From: Bradyrhizobium elkanii WSM2783
Lineage (GTDB): Bacteria; Pseudomonadota; Alphaproteobacteria; Rhizobiales; Xanthobacteraceae
DNA: 53,524 nucleotides
Reading direction: 5' to 3'
Assembly: GCF_000472865.1 (NCBI RefSeq)
Contig: NZ_AXAP01000055.1
Span: 118 to 53,641, forward strand
In this document: positions 17,935 to 26,221 of the stretch, piece after piece
Layout of the letters: each line of letters begins with the position of its first letter
Numbering within the stretch: the stretch's first letter is position 1
Made by a program: the position numbers and the translations under genes
Notes under the pieces: model-generated
What the model saw: only the letters and a program-made list of their open reading frames with translations
Told to the model about the DNA's origin: nothing
Database searches by the model: none

Positions 17935-19024
17935 TGTGTACCGAAAACCTCATCCGAGTGTGATGCCGCGTTGGAATCACCTAAGCTGGCGGGATGATCG
18001 GGCTGTTCTGCTTCGCCCTCGCCGTCCTGGCCTCGCCATTCAGGTCGAAGTTACGGCTTGAAGCCGAGAACGCGGTGCTGCGACATCAGTTGATTGTCTT
18101 GAGGCGCAGGCCGCGTGGTCGCGTTCGCCTCACGAACCATGATCGCTGGTTCTTTATCCAGCTGTATCGTTGGTTTCCAGCAATCCTGCAGGTTCTCACG
18201 ATCATCCGGCCCGAAACGCTGGTGCGTTGGCACAGAGCCGGATTCCGCTGCTACTGGCGTTGGAAGTCGCGCCCACGGGGAGAGCGACGGCAGATCGAAA
18301 CGGAGCTGCGCGTCTTGATCCGGCGGATGAGCGTCGAAAATCCGCTTTGGGGCGCACCTCGCATCCACGGCGAACTGCTCAAGCTCGGGTTTCAGGTCGC
18401 GGAGTCGAGCGTCGCCAGGTACATGGTCAAAGGGCGAGGGCGGCCCAGCCATGGATGGCGGATCTTCTTGCACAATCACGCGCCAGACATTGCTGCCATG
18501 GACTTATTCGTTGTCCCAACAATTGGCTTCAAACTGCTCTATGCCTTCGTCATCGTTCGGCTGGACCGCAGAGATCTTGTCTGGATCAACGTCACAGCAC
18601 ATCCAACCGCCGAATGGGTCGCGCGTCAACTAACGGAGGCATTCCCCTGGAACGAGGCTCCGCGCTACATGATCCGGGACCGGGATTGCATCTACGGTGC
18701 CGTCGTCACACGCCGACTGCGTGCCATGGGTATCCGGGACAAGCCCATTGCACCTGCCTCACCCTGGCAGAATGGCTTTGTCGAACGGCTGATCGGATCG
18801 ATCCGGCGTGAATGTGTGGACCAGATCATTGTCCTGGGCGAGGCACATCTGCACCGGATTCTGAAATCCTACGCTCGCTACTATAATGCGACGCGCACAC
18901 ACTTGGCTTTGGGCAAGGATGCGCCCGTTTCTCGCCCAGTTCAGCGAACCGGTGAAGTCAGGGCACTTGCTATCCTGGGCGGACTTCATCACCACTACCG
19001 CAGGGGTTAGGTTTTCGGTACACA
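17935..19024 (+). mobile_element. Complete insertion sequence, 1090 bp, IS481/IS3-like transposase
   Basis: The element is bounded by perfect 16-bp inverted termini, TGTGTACCGAAAACCT at 17,935-17,950 and its complement at 19,009-19,024. It contains a single transposase gene. The flanks (CCCCTG and GAGGTG) show no obvious target duplication, suggesting an old insertion or a deletion next to it. Partial copies lie at 38,195-38,665 and from 53,158 to the window end. The left end lies 36 bp in front of the cyclase start codon, so it probably separates that gene from its promoter. Confidence 0.9.
17994..19010 (+). CDS. DDE (integrase-core) transposase of the 1.09-kb IS
   Basis: The 338-aa product begins MIGLFCFALAVLASPFRSK and has an N-terminal helical region with LRHQLIVLRRR, then a helix-turn-helix-like middle and an rve integrase core. 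Candidate catalytic residues are Asp170 (AAMDLFVV), Asp229 or Asp231 (RDRDCIYG) and Glu264 (NGFVERLIGSIRRE), giving DD(33-35)E spacing. The C-terminal YYNATRTHLALGKDAP is typical of IS3/IS481-type enzymes. It is a single frame without an orfA. All motifs look intact, so the element could be active, unlike the other two copies in the window. Exact IS family naming would need an ISfinder comparison. Confidence 0.9.
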   Translation: MIGLFCFALAVLASPFRSKLRLEAENAVLRHQLIVLRRRPRGRVRLTNHDRWFFIQLYRWFPAILQVLTIIRPETLVRWHRAGFRCYWRWKSRPRGERRQIETELRVLIRRMSVENPLWGAPRIHGELLKLGFQVAESSVARYMVKGRGRPSHGWRIFLHNHAPDIAAMDLFVVPTIGFKLLYAFVIVRLDRRDLVWINVTAHPTAEWVARQLTEAFPWNEAPRYMIRDRDCIYGAVVTRRLRAMGIRDKPIAPASPWQNGFVERLIGSIRRECVDQIIVLGEAHLHRILKSYARYYNATRTHLALGKDAPVSRPVQRTGEVRALAILGGLHHHYRRG

Positions 19025-19211
19025 GAGGTGTTTCAACCCGCAAGAGCGCCGCGGGCTTCGCTCTACGCAGATTTTTAGCGCGGGTGGGAAGCTAACTTTT
19101 CTTAGCGATGTTTTCTGTCAACAAATGTTGCCGCAGCGGCTCCGAATGAGACCCATGTGAAACCTTCGCCGGCTACTTCGTCCCCGTACCTATATCGACG
19201 GAGCGATTGCC

Positions 19212-19439
19212 ATGAGACCCAGACGTACCGAGTTCGCCAACTTCGTCCTCGATCTGCTCGACTTCATGGAGGAAAAGCTGCGGGAAGCCCTTGCCGACGA
19301 AAACTCAAGGATCGCTGCGGTCGGCGAGGCCGCCGGCGCCATGCCGCTGTTGCGCGACCGCCTTCGCGAGGATGAGGTGGTGCAGACGCAGTTCACGCTG
19401 GTCTTCGACAACGAGCTCTATGAGCCGCATGCTTTCTGA
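19212..19439 (+). CDS. Small acidic hypothetical protein (75 aa)
   Basis: GGAG lies about 8 bases ahead of the ATG. The 75-aa product is rich in Glu/Asp/Leu (LLDFMEEKLREALADENSR, then LREDEVVQTQFTLVFDNELY) and is probably a small helical cytosolic protein. I do not recognise the family. It overlaps a second small frame (19,420-19,566) by 20 bases. It stands first in a run of small genes between the IS and hsp20. Coding is plausible but rests only on codon pattern and the ribosome binding site. Confidence 0.5.
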   Translation: MRPRRTEFANFVLDLLDFMEEKLREALADENSRIAAVGEAAGAMPLLRDRLREDEVVQTQFTLVFDNELYEPHAF

Positions 19440-19566
19440 GCGCTGGCGCAGCCTGGCGCGGATGCCGCGCACCGACTTCGAGGGCGAGGTCGAGGCCCTG
19501 GTCAAGCCGGGCGGCGCGTTCGCGGCGCTGCGGGCGATCGCAGGCGCGACCCAAGGACTCGACTGA
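19420..19566 (+). CDS. Very small hypothetical protein (48 aa)
   Basis: This frame starts at an ATG inside the end of the preceding 75-aa gene and encodes a 48-aa product with FEGEVEALVKPGGAFAALRA. The overlap would allow translational coupling. It could instead be the frameshifted tail of the same gene, in line with other one-base indels in this zone. No known domain. Low to moderate confidence that it is a real separate gene. Confidence 0.35.
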   Translation: MSRMLSERWRSLARMPRTDFEGEVEALVKPGGAFAALRAIAGATQGLD

Positions 19567-19626
19567 TTTCGGCGGGCCCCGACTCGGATAGCCTGGCGCC
19601 GCTGGTGCCGAGAGGCGGGTCCTCCG

Positions 19627-20114
19627 ATGGTTGCCGATCCGAAGCCAACGAAGAAAAAGCGAAGGCGCAAGCCGGACGTCTACTACGTTGTGGCGGTCGA
19701 GGACTGGAGCTGGGGCTATTCGCTAAGCCTCAACGCGGATCGGCAACCGGTCGATCCCTACCACGAATTCCGCCACCTCCGGGTCCGGGGCAGGTTGCTG
19801 CATCCGAAGGGCCCGAGGACCGGGATCGAGCTGACGTTCCTTCCTTCGAGGGATCTGGATCCGGAGGAGCGCAAAGCGCTGCGGCCGCTCGGCGTCGGAT
19901 CGCTCGACGGCTAAGGCGATCCATCGCTGGGTTGCTCCCGCTGCCCATGGACGCGCTGCCTCCGATCCTGCAGATGATGATCGGGGCGCGCTTCAAGTTC
20001 GTCGTGATGCACGGCACGAAGTTCAGCCACCGCCGGGCGACGCTCAACGGCTTCCGGTTGGAGATGAAGCTTGATCCGGACGATCTGCCGGAAGGGGTTG
20101 AGCTGCCGCGCTGA
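19627..20114 (+). pseudogene. Small conserved-type hypothetical protein split by a one-base frameshift
   Basis: The first part (19,627-19,914) encodes 95 aa ending RPLGVGSLDG, with a Lys/Arg-rich start followed by VYYVVAVEDWSWGYS and a beta-rich FRHLRVRGRLLHPKG segment. The continuation is in the next frame: LLPLPMDALPPILQMMIG, ARFKFVVMHG and LEMKLDPDDLPEG, ending at 20,114. One inserted base near 19,913 (GGCTAAGG to GGCTACAGG) would join them into one protein of about 162 aa. I recall similar uninterrupted small proteins in Bradyrhizobium, but that is memory, not a search. No catalytic motif is visible. Function unknown. Confidence 0.6.
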
Positions 20115-20164
20115 TCCGTCGGCAAATCGTTTACCAAACTCCTTGCGAAAATTTCCCGTCACCC

Positions 20165-20193
20165 CTTGAAACTTTTTCGCGGCTTCCAAATTT
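20165..20193 (+). promoter_or_regulatory. Sigma-32 (RpoH)-like promoter of hsp20
   Basis: CCCCTTGAAA (CTTGAAA at 20,165-20,171) is followed after about 14 bases by TCCAAATTT, close to the heat-shock sigma consensus CTTGAA plus a C-rich/AT-rich -10 box. It lies about 110 bases upstream of the hsp20 start codon, leaving room for the thermometer leader. Confidence 0.55.
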
Positions 20194-20302
20194 GTTTGTC
20201 GCCGCAGATGCGGTCAGGGTGCCTTCGGGGCCCTGCAAGGCGGGCGCCGGTCAGGTGTCCGGTGCCGGCTCGTACCCAACTTGCTCTTTGGAGGATTTGG
20301 CT
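20194..20302 (+). ncRNA. ROSE-type RNA thermometer in the hsp20 leader
   Basis: The leader is GC-rich and can form stem-loops (for example TGCCTTCGGGGCC). It ends in TTGCTCTTTGGAGGATTTGG just before the ATG. This end matches the conserved ROSE hairpin, in which a TTGCT-like strand pairs with GGAGG of the ribosome binding site and melts on heating. ROSE elements are known in front of rhizobial small heat-shock genes. The identification rests on the 3' hairpin, the position and the leader length. Confidence 0.75.
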
Positions 20303-20755
20303 ATGAGGTATGATTGGACTCCCCTGTGGAGGTCGACCATCGGTTTCGACCGCCTTTTTGACGTGCTCGACGAGGTCCAGCGGACCGCCGAAGAGACCTA
20401 TCCCCCCTACAACATCGAACGGCTCGACGAAAACCACTTCCAGATCTCGGTGGCGCTCGCCGGCTTCTCGCCCGACGAGGTCGCGCTCACGGTCGAGCAG
20501 AACGTGCTGACCTTGGAAGGCCACAAGGCCGAGAAGGAGGAGAAGACCTTCCTGCATCGCGGCATCTCGGCGCGCAATTTCAAGCGGCAGTTCACGCTCG
20601 CCGACCACGTCGAGGTCAAGGGCGCCCGCTTCGAGAACGGCCTGCTCATCATCGACCTGCAGCGGGAGATCCCCGAGGCGATGAAGCCGCGCCGCATCGA
20701 CATCAACGGCGCGAGCCCGAGCAACGTCAAGCAGATCGAAGGAAAGGCGGCCTGA
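20303..20755 (+). CDS. Small heat-shock protein, Hsp20/IbpA family
   Basis: The 150-aa protein starts MRYDWTPLWRSTIGFDRLFD, the usual N-terminus of IbpA-like proteins. It has an alpha-crystallin domain at about 35-135 with PYNIERLDENHFQISVALAG, LTLEGHKAEKEEKTFLHRGI and the ARFENGLLIIDL segment. It is a cytosolic holdase that keeps unfolding proteins soluble. The ATG was chosen over an upstream in-frame start because GGAGG lies 9 bases before it inside the ROSE hairpin. Regulation is probably double: a sigma-32-like promoter and the RNA thermometer. Length and motifs are normal. Confidence 0.95.
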   Translation: MRYDWTPLWRSTIGFDRLFDVLDEVQRTAEETYPPYNIERLDENHFQISVALAGFSPDEVALTVEQNVLTLEGHKAEKEEKTFLHRGISARNFKRQFTLADHVEVKGARFENGLLIIDLQREIPEAMKPRRIDINGASPSNVKQIEGKAA

Positions 20756-20838
20756 TCAGCCTGCGACGTCCATGATCCGCGCCGCCGCGCGGACCCGCGC
20801 GGCGGACACCGGCAACTCGTCCAAGTCAGGAGGCGACC

Positions 20839-21162
20839 ATGCGGCCGACGACCGCAATCCACGACAACGTATTCGATTTCGACTACCTGCTTCATCCCGG
20901 CACCAAATTCGAACGCCCCCGGGATGTAGTCTTCCACTCGGGCCTCAGCCTCGGCGAGAAGCGCGCGATACTGGCCTCATGGGCCTCGGATGCATCGGCG
21001 ATCGCATCTTGCCCGTCGCTGCGCGCTCCCGAAGGGCTGAAGGCGCCCGTCACCATCGACGAAATTCTCGAGGCGCTGTGCGATCTCGATGGCGGCCCGC
21101 GCCATCCGCCAGGCGGCAAACCGATGCGCCTTCGGTCGGCCGAGCGTTGTGCGGCGGCATGA
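20839..21162 (+). CDS. Small conserved-type hypothetical protein downstream of hsp20
   Basis: The 107-aa product starts MRPTTAIHDNVFDFDYLLHP after AGGAGG and contains FERPRDVV, then EKRAILASWASDASAI and IDEILEALCDLDGG. I recall similar proteins in Bradyrhizobium next to small heat-shock genes. No catalytic motif, signal peptide or membrane helix is seen. Its position 83 bases after hsp20 on the same strand suggests co-transcription and a role in stress, which is inference. Confidence 0.75.
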   Translation: MRPTTAIHDNVFDFDYLLHPGTKFERPRDVVFHSGLSLGEKRAILASWASDASAIASCPSLRAPEGLKAPVTIDEILEALCDLDGGPRHPPGGKPMRLRSAERCAAA

Positions 21163-21248
21163 ACGGCGGCGGCATCGGGCTCAAGGCAAAGGGAAACGCT
21201 TGTACCCGCATTGCGAGCGGCAGTAGGCTGCCTCGGCAGGGAAATCCA

Positions 21249-21428
21249 ATGGCGGTGATCCATCCGATCCGGAAGGCGTGCCCGGCGTGCGGGCGGCCGA
21301 TGAAGCTTGCGCCTGATGATCCGGGCAGGGGCGGCGAGCGCTATGTCTGTCCATACTGCGACGGTGACCCCTGGCACGATCCCGCCGCCCAGAAGTGGAT
21401 CGACAGTCCGCTGAAACCGCCAAGCTAA
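21249..21428 (+). CDS. Small zinc-ribbon protein (59 aa)
   Basis: The product has two CxxC knuckles, CPACGRPM and YVCPYCDGD, separated by about 20 residues, and ends WHDPAAQKWIDSPLKPP. This is a typical single zinc ribbon of unknown partner. The frame is open further upstream, but the family-like part begins at the chosen ATG. It is related in style to the broken zinc-ribbon gene at 24,416-24,657. Confidence 0.65.
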   Translation: MAVIHPIRKACPACGRPMKLAPDDPGRGGERYVCPYCDGDPWHDPAAQKWIDSPLKPPS

Positions 21429-21849
21429 TCCTAGACTCCGGACGGGAATCGGCCTCGGCTGGCAGGGGCTCGCCGGGCCGATTTTATGTCCAAGGGCTGC
21501 AGCCGTTCGACCCGCAACGCCGACGATCGTTCTGGCGGAGCCGCTGTGGAAACCAACTCCGGGTTCGCGTTCGCAAGAATGAGCGGCGGCCGGAGCGCGC
21601 TCATGCCGCTCGGTAATGCTTCGCTTCTGCAGCTGGTTCGCTTTGAGCCACCTCAAGGCGCGTGGTCCACGTGCCGGGCTTCCGGTGCAGACCGGGGTGA
21701 CACGATCCCGAATATCAGAGCGGACCCTCTGAACGATCTCTTGCCCGCTGCCCGCAGGAATCTTGGACCTGGGGCGATCCTTCAGCCGGGAACGGAGCCA
21801 TGGTCGTCCGGTTGACTCCGGAAGACACATCCAGGAGGTCAACCTGACC
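21429..21849. other. 421-bp region without a supported gene
   Basis: One plus-strand frame (21,486-21,815) is open but has random composition and no ribosome binding site. The last 20 bases carry AGGAGG for the PRC-barrel gene. The stretch probably contains that gene's promoter; nothing else is recognisable. Confidence 0.5.
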
Positions 21850-22206
21850 ATGGAAGATCGCGAGACGTTCAGTCTCATCGGACGCGATAAGGTCGAGGGC
21901 ACGAACGTGTACGGGGCCGACGGCGAAAAGGTCGGCTACATCGAGCGCGTCATGATCGACAAGGTCAGTGGCAAGGTGTCCTACGCAGTGCTCAGCTTCG
22001 GCGGCCTGCTCGGCATCGGCGACGATCACTATCCGCTGCCCTGGCAGGCGCTGAAATACGACACCAACCTCGGCGGCTACGTCACCGGCATCACCCAAGA
22101 CCAGCTCCGCGGCGCCCCCAAATACGCCGACGAGAGCAGTTGGAATTGGAGTGATCCGGCGACAACGCGCGCCGTGAACGCCTACTACGGTGTGCCGGTG
22201 GCTTGA
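21850..22206 (+). CDS. PRC-barrel domain protein
   Basis: This is a 118-aa protein with a PRC-barrel fold at about 5-85: FSLIGRDKVEGTNVYG, then VGYIERVMIDKVSGKVSYAV and GDDHYPLPWQALKYD. PRC barrels occur in the photosynthetic reaction-centre H subunit, in RimM, and as stand-alone stress-related proteins in soil alphaproteobacteria. CCAGGAGGTC lies 9-15 bases before the ATG. No signal peptide. It sits among stress-type small genes. Function beyond the fold is unknown. Confidence 0.88.
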   Translation: MEDRETFSLIGRDKVEGTNVYGADGEKVGYIERVMIDKVSGKVSYAVLSFGGLLGIGDDHYPLPWQALKYDTNLGGYVTGITQDQLRGAPKYADESSWNWSDPATTRAVNAYYGVPVA

Positions 22207-22284
22207 GGCGGCACGGCACTCGCGGGCCAACGCACCCGCCGTCATGCGAGACGACCGGCCTCTGTCGTCGAGGAGACTTGAAAA

Positions 22285-22671
22285 GTGAGTAATGCTGTTC
22301 GTGTGCTGGTCGTGGAGGATGAAGCCCTGATCTGCAGCTTCATCGAGGACGCCTTGTCGGACGGCGGTTTCGAGGCCTGCTCGGTCCACTCGGGGGAGGC
22401 AGCCCTGTCCACCTTTCGCGACGGCCGTGAGCGGTGTCGCGCGCTGCTGACCGACGTCAACCTCGGCGATGGCATCAGCGGATGGGAGTTGGCGCGGCAG
22501 ATCAGGGAGATTACGCCGGCGTTTCCGGTGGTCTACATGACGGGCGCCAGCGCGGGAGACTGGAAATCGCAGGGCGTCGTTGGCAGCGTCCTGATCGAGA
22601 AGCCTTTTGTGCCGGCGCAATTGGCGACCGCCGTCTCGCAGCTACTCGACGCCGATGCCTCGCCGGGTTGA
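22285..22671 (+). CDS. Stand-alone response regulator receiver protein
   Basis: This 128-aa CheY-like protein has the acidic pair Glu11-Asp12 (VVEDEA), phospho-acceptor Asp57 (LLTDVNLGDG), Thr86 (YMTGAS) and Lys106 (IEKPF). All key receiver residues are present and no output domain follows. The start is a GTG with GAGGAGAC upstream. No histidine kinase lies nearby, so its partner is elsewhere. Single-domain receivers usually relay phosphate or bind another protein. Confidence 0.9.
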   Translation: MSNAVRVLVVEDEALICSFIEDALSDGGFEACSVHSGEAALSTFRDGRERCRALLTDVNLGDGISGWELARQIREITPAFPVVYMTGASAGDWKSQGVVGSVLIEKPFVPAQLATAVSQLLDADASPG

Positions 22672-22802
22672 GGCGGGATGCGGCTACTGGCTCAGGACAT
22701 TGCACTCGACATCACGGCGGCCCTTCCCATCAGTGCAGCCCGGCTTTTGACCCCAAGGCGTCATTCCGGGTAGTCGCCTACTCGTCTTCTCACCAAGAGA
22801 AG

Positions 22803-24018
22803 TCAGACCGCGCCGTAGAAGTGCCGATATTGCCAGGCGGCTTCCCTCTCCAATTGCGGTTCAGACCACGACTGGTTTTTGAGGCGCATGACAGACATTG
22901 GCGATAGATCGACAGGCGGCTTGCCATCGAAAATCCAAGCCGCAAGCGCCTCTCCGACCGCTGGCGAGATTGAAAGTCCGGCGACATTGCACCCGCTGGC
23001 AAAATGGAAGCCGGTCGCTCCGGGGCCGGGCCGAGAATATGGTGGCCGTCGGCGGTCATTGTCGGAATGCCACCGCGAAATTCCCGCACCTTGGCGGTTT
23101 GCAGGACTGGGAGCTGATCCTTGACGTCCGCAGCGGCTGAACGAAGCACCTCGATATCGAGTGGCATGTCCTTGATATCGAAACTGGGTCCGAGCGATTG
23201 CATATCGAAAAATCGCGGCGTTTCCTCGTAGACACCCCATAGAAAGCCGCCCTGGCAGGGCCGCGCGTACACCGCGGCATCCATGATCCGAACCATCGGC
23301 AGGTCAGCACGCGCGCCATCCAAAGGCTCCGTGACGATCAGTTGCTGCCGGGTCGGTACCAACGGCACGCGAATTCCACTCGCCTCCGCGACCTGTCGCG
23401 TCCATGCACCGGCTGCATCGACAACGACCGGGCCTTCAATTCTGCCTTTCGCGGTAGTTACGCCGGTCACCTTGCCAGCGCTGATGTTCACGGTGAGCAC
23501 GTCTGTTTTCGGCAGCACGGTTGCGCCCCGGTTCGCCGCTGCTCGGGCGAAGTCGATAGCAACCTGCGCTGGATCGAAATACCTGTCGTCACCGATCCTC
23601 ATCGCCGCTACGACGCCTGTCGGCTTTAAAAATGGATTGAGACGATTTGCCTGCGCCGGAGAGATCAGCTCGACATCAAGGCCCATACGGCGGCCGCGTT
23701 CAAAGTCCGCCTCGATAATCTCCGCGTCTTGCGGCCGACGCGCGATCTTCAGGCTGCCCGAATCCACCCAATCCAGAGGTTGCCCGGTTTCTTCCGTGAA
23801 CGCTTCAATCTTGCGACATGCGTCCTTGATGAGGCCAATCATCAAGTCGCTTTTGCGAACGCAGCTCACCATGCCTGCAGCGCGGGGCGAGGTTTGCGAT
23901 CCGAGATCATGCTTGTCGAGAAGGGCGACGCTGAGGCCCTTGCGCTTGCTCAAGTAGCATGCGGTTGCGGCGCCCAGGCGCCGGAACCAATGACAATAAC
24001 ATCGGCCTTGCTAATCAT
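22803..24018 (-). pseudogene. FAD-dependent oxidoreductase (DAO/sarcosine-oxidase-beta-like), two frameshifts
   Basis: The reading frame starts at 24,018 (MISKADVIVIGSGA, the dinucleotide-binding motif). It breaks near 23,976, continues as the long central frame (LSVALLDKHDLGSQTSPRAAGM through GGFLWGVYEETPRFFD) and breaks again near 23,025 in a C-run. The true C-terminus (GATGFHFASGCNVAGLSISP, then WQYRHFYGAV) is in a third frame ending at 22,803. One missing base at each break would restore a protein of about 405 aa. The family oxidises N-methyl or amino groups of small amines with FAD. As read, the gene is broken; the two breaks may be sequencing errors. Confidence 0.8.
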
Positions 24019-24161
24019 GACGCAATGCCTCCAGAAATCCGTCAGCAGCAAACGTACCACTTGGTGGAGGTCGATGACCATTCCCCTTCTCTGGACGATA
24101 GCCGTAGCGAGGGCCGCTTGTGGCCCATCGCATCATTTCGCTGAGTTGCGGGATTCAGCCG

Positions 24162-24419
24162 CTATCCGGGGTAAGCGGACTCTGCCGAGCCGTCCGCCCC
24201 GAAGGTTTGTGGGTTTACACCTAATGTGGTGACTATTCCTTTGCCGCACAGGCTGCTGCGGCGCGAGCGGCCGACCGCCATCCAGTCCCGCAGCAGGCCT
24301 CGGTCCTCTTTCGAAAAGGACGCGCGCCGCTTGAGATCCGCCAGCGTCTCGCCAGGATGGCATCGCTCGAAATCCTCGCGGATCAGCGACTCGAGGTGGG
24401 CCGTCTCCTGACAGGTCAT
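24162..24419 (-). CDS. Small hypothetical protein (85 aa)
   Basis: It starts MTCQETAHLESLIREDFERC and contains HPGETLADLKRRASFSKEDRGLLRDWMA. The C-terminal 30 residues look unrelated to that conserved-looking core, hinting at another small frameshift. The ATG overlaps the TGA of the broken zinc-ribbon gene upstream (ATGA), so the two are translationally coupled. No catalytic motif. Function unknown. Confidence 0.6.
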   Translation of the reverse strand: MTCQETAHLESLIREDFERCHPGETLADLKRRASFSKEDRGLLRDWMAVGRSRRSSLCGKGIVTTLGVNPQTFGADGSAESAYPG

Positions 24420-24657
24420 TGTGGTGGCAGGAGCTCTCTGCTGCCGATCCAGCGCAGCGCATCGGACTGCATCGGATCGGCGTCAACCTGCGCTGCCTGG
24501 ATGGTGCCGCATTTGGCGCACCGCAATGTCCAATGCTCGAAGCCGCACGGGCCGGGGCCACATACTGCACGGTCATATGGGCTTGGCACCTGGGACAGCG
24601 CCGGCGCTGCGTCGCGCGCGGCGGCAGGACGGTGGCGGATGTCTGCGTAACGGACAT
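24416..24657 (-). pseudogene. Small zinc-ribbon protein split by a one-base frameshift
   Basis: The N-terminal part MSVTQTSATVLPP...RRRCPRCQAHM carries the first CxxC. The second half (CGFEHWTLRCAKCGTIQAAQ, second CxxC, then DPMQSDALRW) is in another frame. One missing base near 24,547 would join them into a protein of about 80 aa with a complete four-Cys zinc site. Its stop overlaps the next gene's start. Decayed or mis-sequenced. Confidence 0.6.
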
Positions 24658-25026
24658 GGCAATGCACGTCTCAGAGCAGGATCTACTTAAGGCGGGCAAG
24701 TTTCGCTGCAATGGAGTTGGCGGTCGAAATTCGTGACGGAGCCCTCGTTTCGCGGGCGCGAAAGACTGAACGAGGGCGGATCTGGCACGATCGTGCGGCG
24801 ATCTCATACGCCTAGCCATGGAGCTCTAACAGTCTACCCAGGATCGGCGGGCGGTTTCAATCGCGATCGGAACGCAGGTGTCCCGGACGAATTGGTCCGG
24901 CGGGCCGTGCGAAAATGCTGGCCTGCGTGGCCTCGCCTCCCCAGCCCCCATAGTCCCCAAAGGTGGGGCCGCGCTCAGAGCGGTGGCTCGCTGGCGAGTG
25001 CAGGCTCAGGCGCGGACAGAAAACTG
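24658..25026. other. 369-bp intergenic region between divergent genes
   Basis: The region separates the leftward zinc-ribbon gene from the rightward YihY-family gene and presumably holds both promoters. An upstream extension of the YihY frame is open here but has random composition. CCTCGTTTCGCGGGCGCGAAAGACTGAACGAGG forms an imperfect inverted pair, in 20-base pieces about 24,740-24,772, of unknown role. Confidence 0.45.
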
Positions 25027-25869
25027 ATGGGACGGCTGTGGCAGATATTGAAGGCGGCGTTCTCAGGCTTCCTGACGAACGATGCTCTGAGCCGCGGGGC
25101 GTCCATCGCGTTCTACGCTGCGACCTCGCTGGCGCCGGTGCTTCTGATTGTCGTGGCAATCGCTGGCCTGGTCTTCGGGCAGGATGCCGCTCGCGGGGCG
25201 ATCAGCGAGGAGCTCGGCCAGCTTCTGGGTCCGGCCGGCGGCGAGTTCATCAAATCCATTCTTGAACGCTCCAGCGATCCTGGCTCTGGGACCATCGCGA
25301 CAGTTCTCGGCGTCGTCACCGTTCTGATCAGCGCCTCGGGCGTGTTCGGCGAGATGCACACGGGGCTGAACAACACGTTCAAGGCCAAGCCGAGCGAGGA
25401 GCCGATCTCCGCCTTGATCCGGACCCGCGCCGCCAGCCTGGGCCTGGTCGCTGCGCTCGGCTTCATGCTGGTGGTGTCGCTGGCTGCCAGCACTGCTTTA
25501 TCCGCCCTGGGCGACGTTTTTGCGGGGCTGCTCGCCGGCAAGGTGCTGCTGGCCGTCCTCAACACCGTCGTGTCGCTGGCCATCTTCACGCTGCTGTTCG
25601 CCGCGATTTACAAGGTGCTTCCCGACACCCCGATACCCTGGCGCGACCTGATGCTGGGAGCATTTGTCACGGCCGTGCTCTTCGCCATCGGCAAGTCCCT
25701 GATCGGAATCTACCTAGGCCGCGCCGCGCCCAGTTCACCCTATGGCGCGGCCGGCGCGCTGATCGTCCTCATGTTCTGGACGTACTATTCGGCGCAGATC
25801 TTCCTCTTCGGCGCCGAGCTCACCAAGGCCATCGCCGATGAGCGCGCGCCCGCCGATCGCCGGGCTTGA
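25027..25869 (+). CDS. YihY/BrkB-family inner-membrane protein
   Basis: This 280-aa polytopic protein has about six membrane helices. It begins MGRLWQILKAAFSGFLTNDA and contains the family's ASIAFYAATSLAPVLLIVVA first helix region. Conserved segments such as PDTPIPWRDLMLGAFVTAVLF and SPYGAAGALIVLMFWTYYSA follow. YihY/BrkB proteins were once called RNase BN; the actual function of most is unknown and may be transport. The start was chosen where homologous sequence begins. It overlaps nothing and is followed by small genes on the same strand. Confidence 0.9.
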   Translation: MGRLWQILKAAFSGFLTNDALSRGASIAFYAATSLAPVLLIVVAIAGLVFGQDAARGAISEELGQLLGPAGGEFIKSILERSSDPGSGTIATVLGVVTVLISASGVFGEMHTGLNNTFKAKPSEEPISALIRTRAASLGLVAALGFMLVVSLAASTALSALGDVFAGLLAGKVLLAVLNTVVSLAIFTLLFAAIYKVLPDTPIPWRDLMLGAFVTAVLFAIGKSLIGIYLGRAAPSSPYGAAGALIVLMFWTYYSAQIFLFGAELTKAIADERAPADRRA

Positions 25870-25990
25870 AACGAGAAACCTAACAGCGGGCGGGCCTGAA
25901 GGTTTGGAGCCCTTCAAATTGCCGCTTCCGTAACAAACCACCGCGCCGCGCATTGGCCCGTGGGACAGAGCATCGAAGCAAGATGACGCC

Positions 25991-26167
25991 ATGGCCAGAA
26001 GCAAGGAGTTCCTGCTGGAGCAGATCGCCCGGGCGCAGCGCTTCGCGCAGGCCATGAACACCGTCGCCGACCGGGAACGATTTGAGAAGATGGCGGCGGA
26101 TCTGCGAACCGAATTGGACGCCGAAGAAGCGGCGGAGGGCCAAAAATCTGCCGCAGCGACCGCATGA
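25991..26167 (+). CDS. Small helical hypothetical protein (58 aa)
   Basis: This frame begins MARSKEFLLEQIARAQRFAQ and continues AMNTVADRERFEKMAADLRT, with an acidic Ala/Glu-rich tail ending at a TGA at 26,165. It is all helix and probably coiled coil. I recall similar proteins in Bradyrhizobium genomes. The spacing from the ribosome-binding region is poor, but the amino-acid pattern is convincing. Confidence 0.65.
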   Translation: MARSKEFLLEQIARAQRFAQAMNTVADRERFEKMAADLRTELDAEEAAEGQKSAAATA

Positions 26168-26221
26168 CGCCGTCGGACGGGATTTTGATGGGTCTGCCGG
26201 CCATTCCACTTCTTCATTCGG

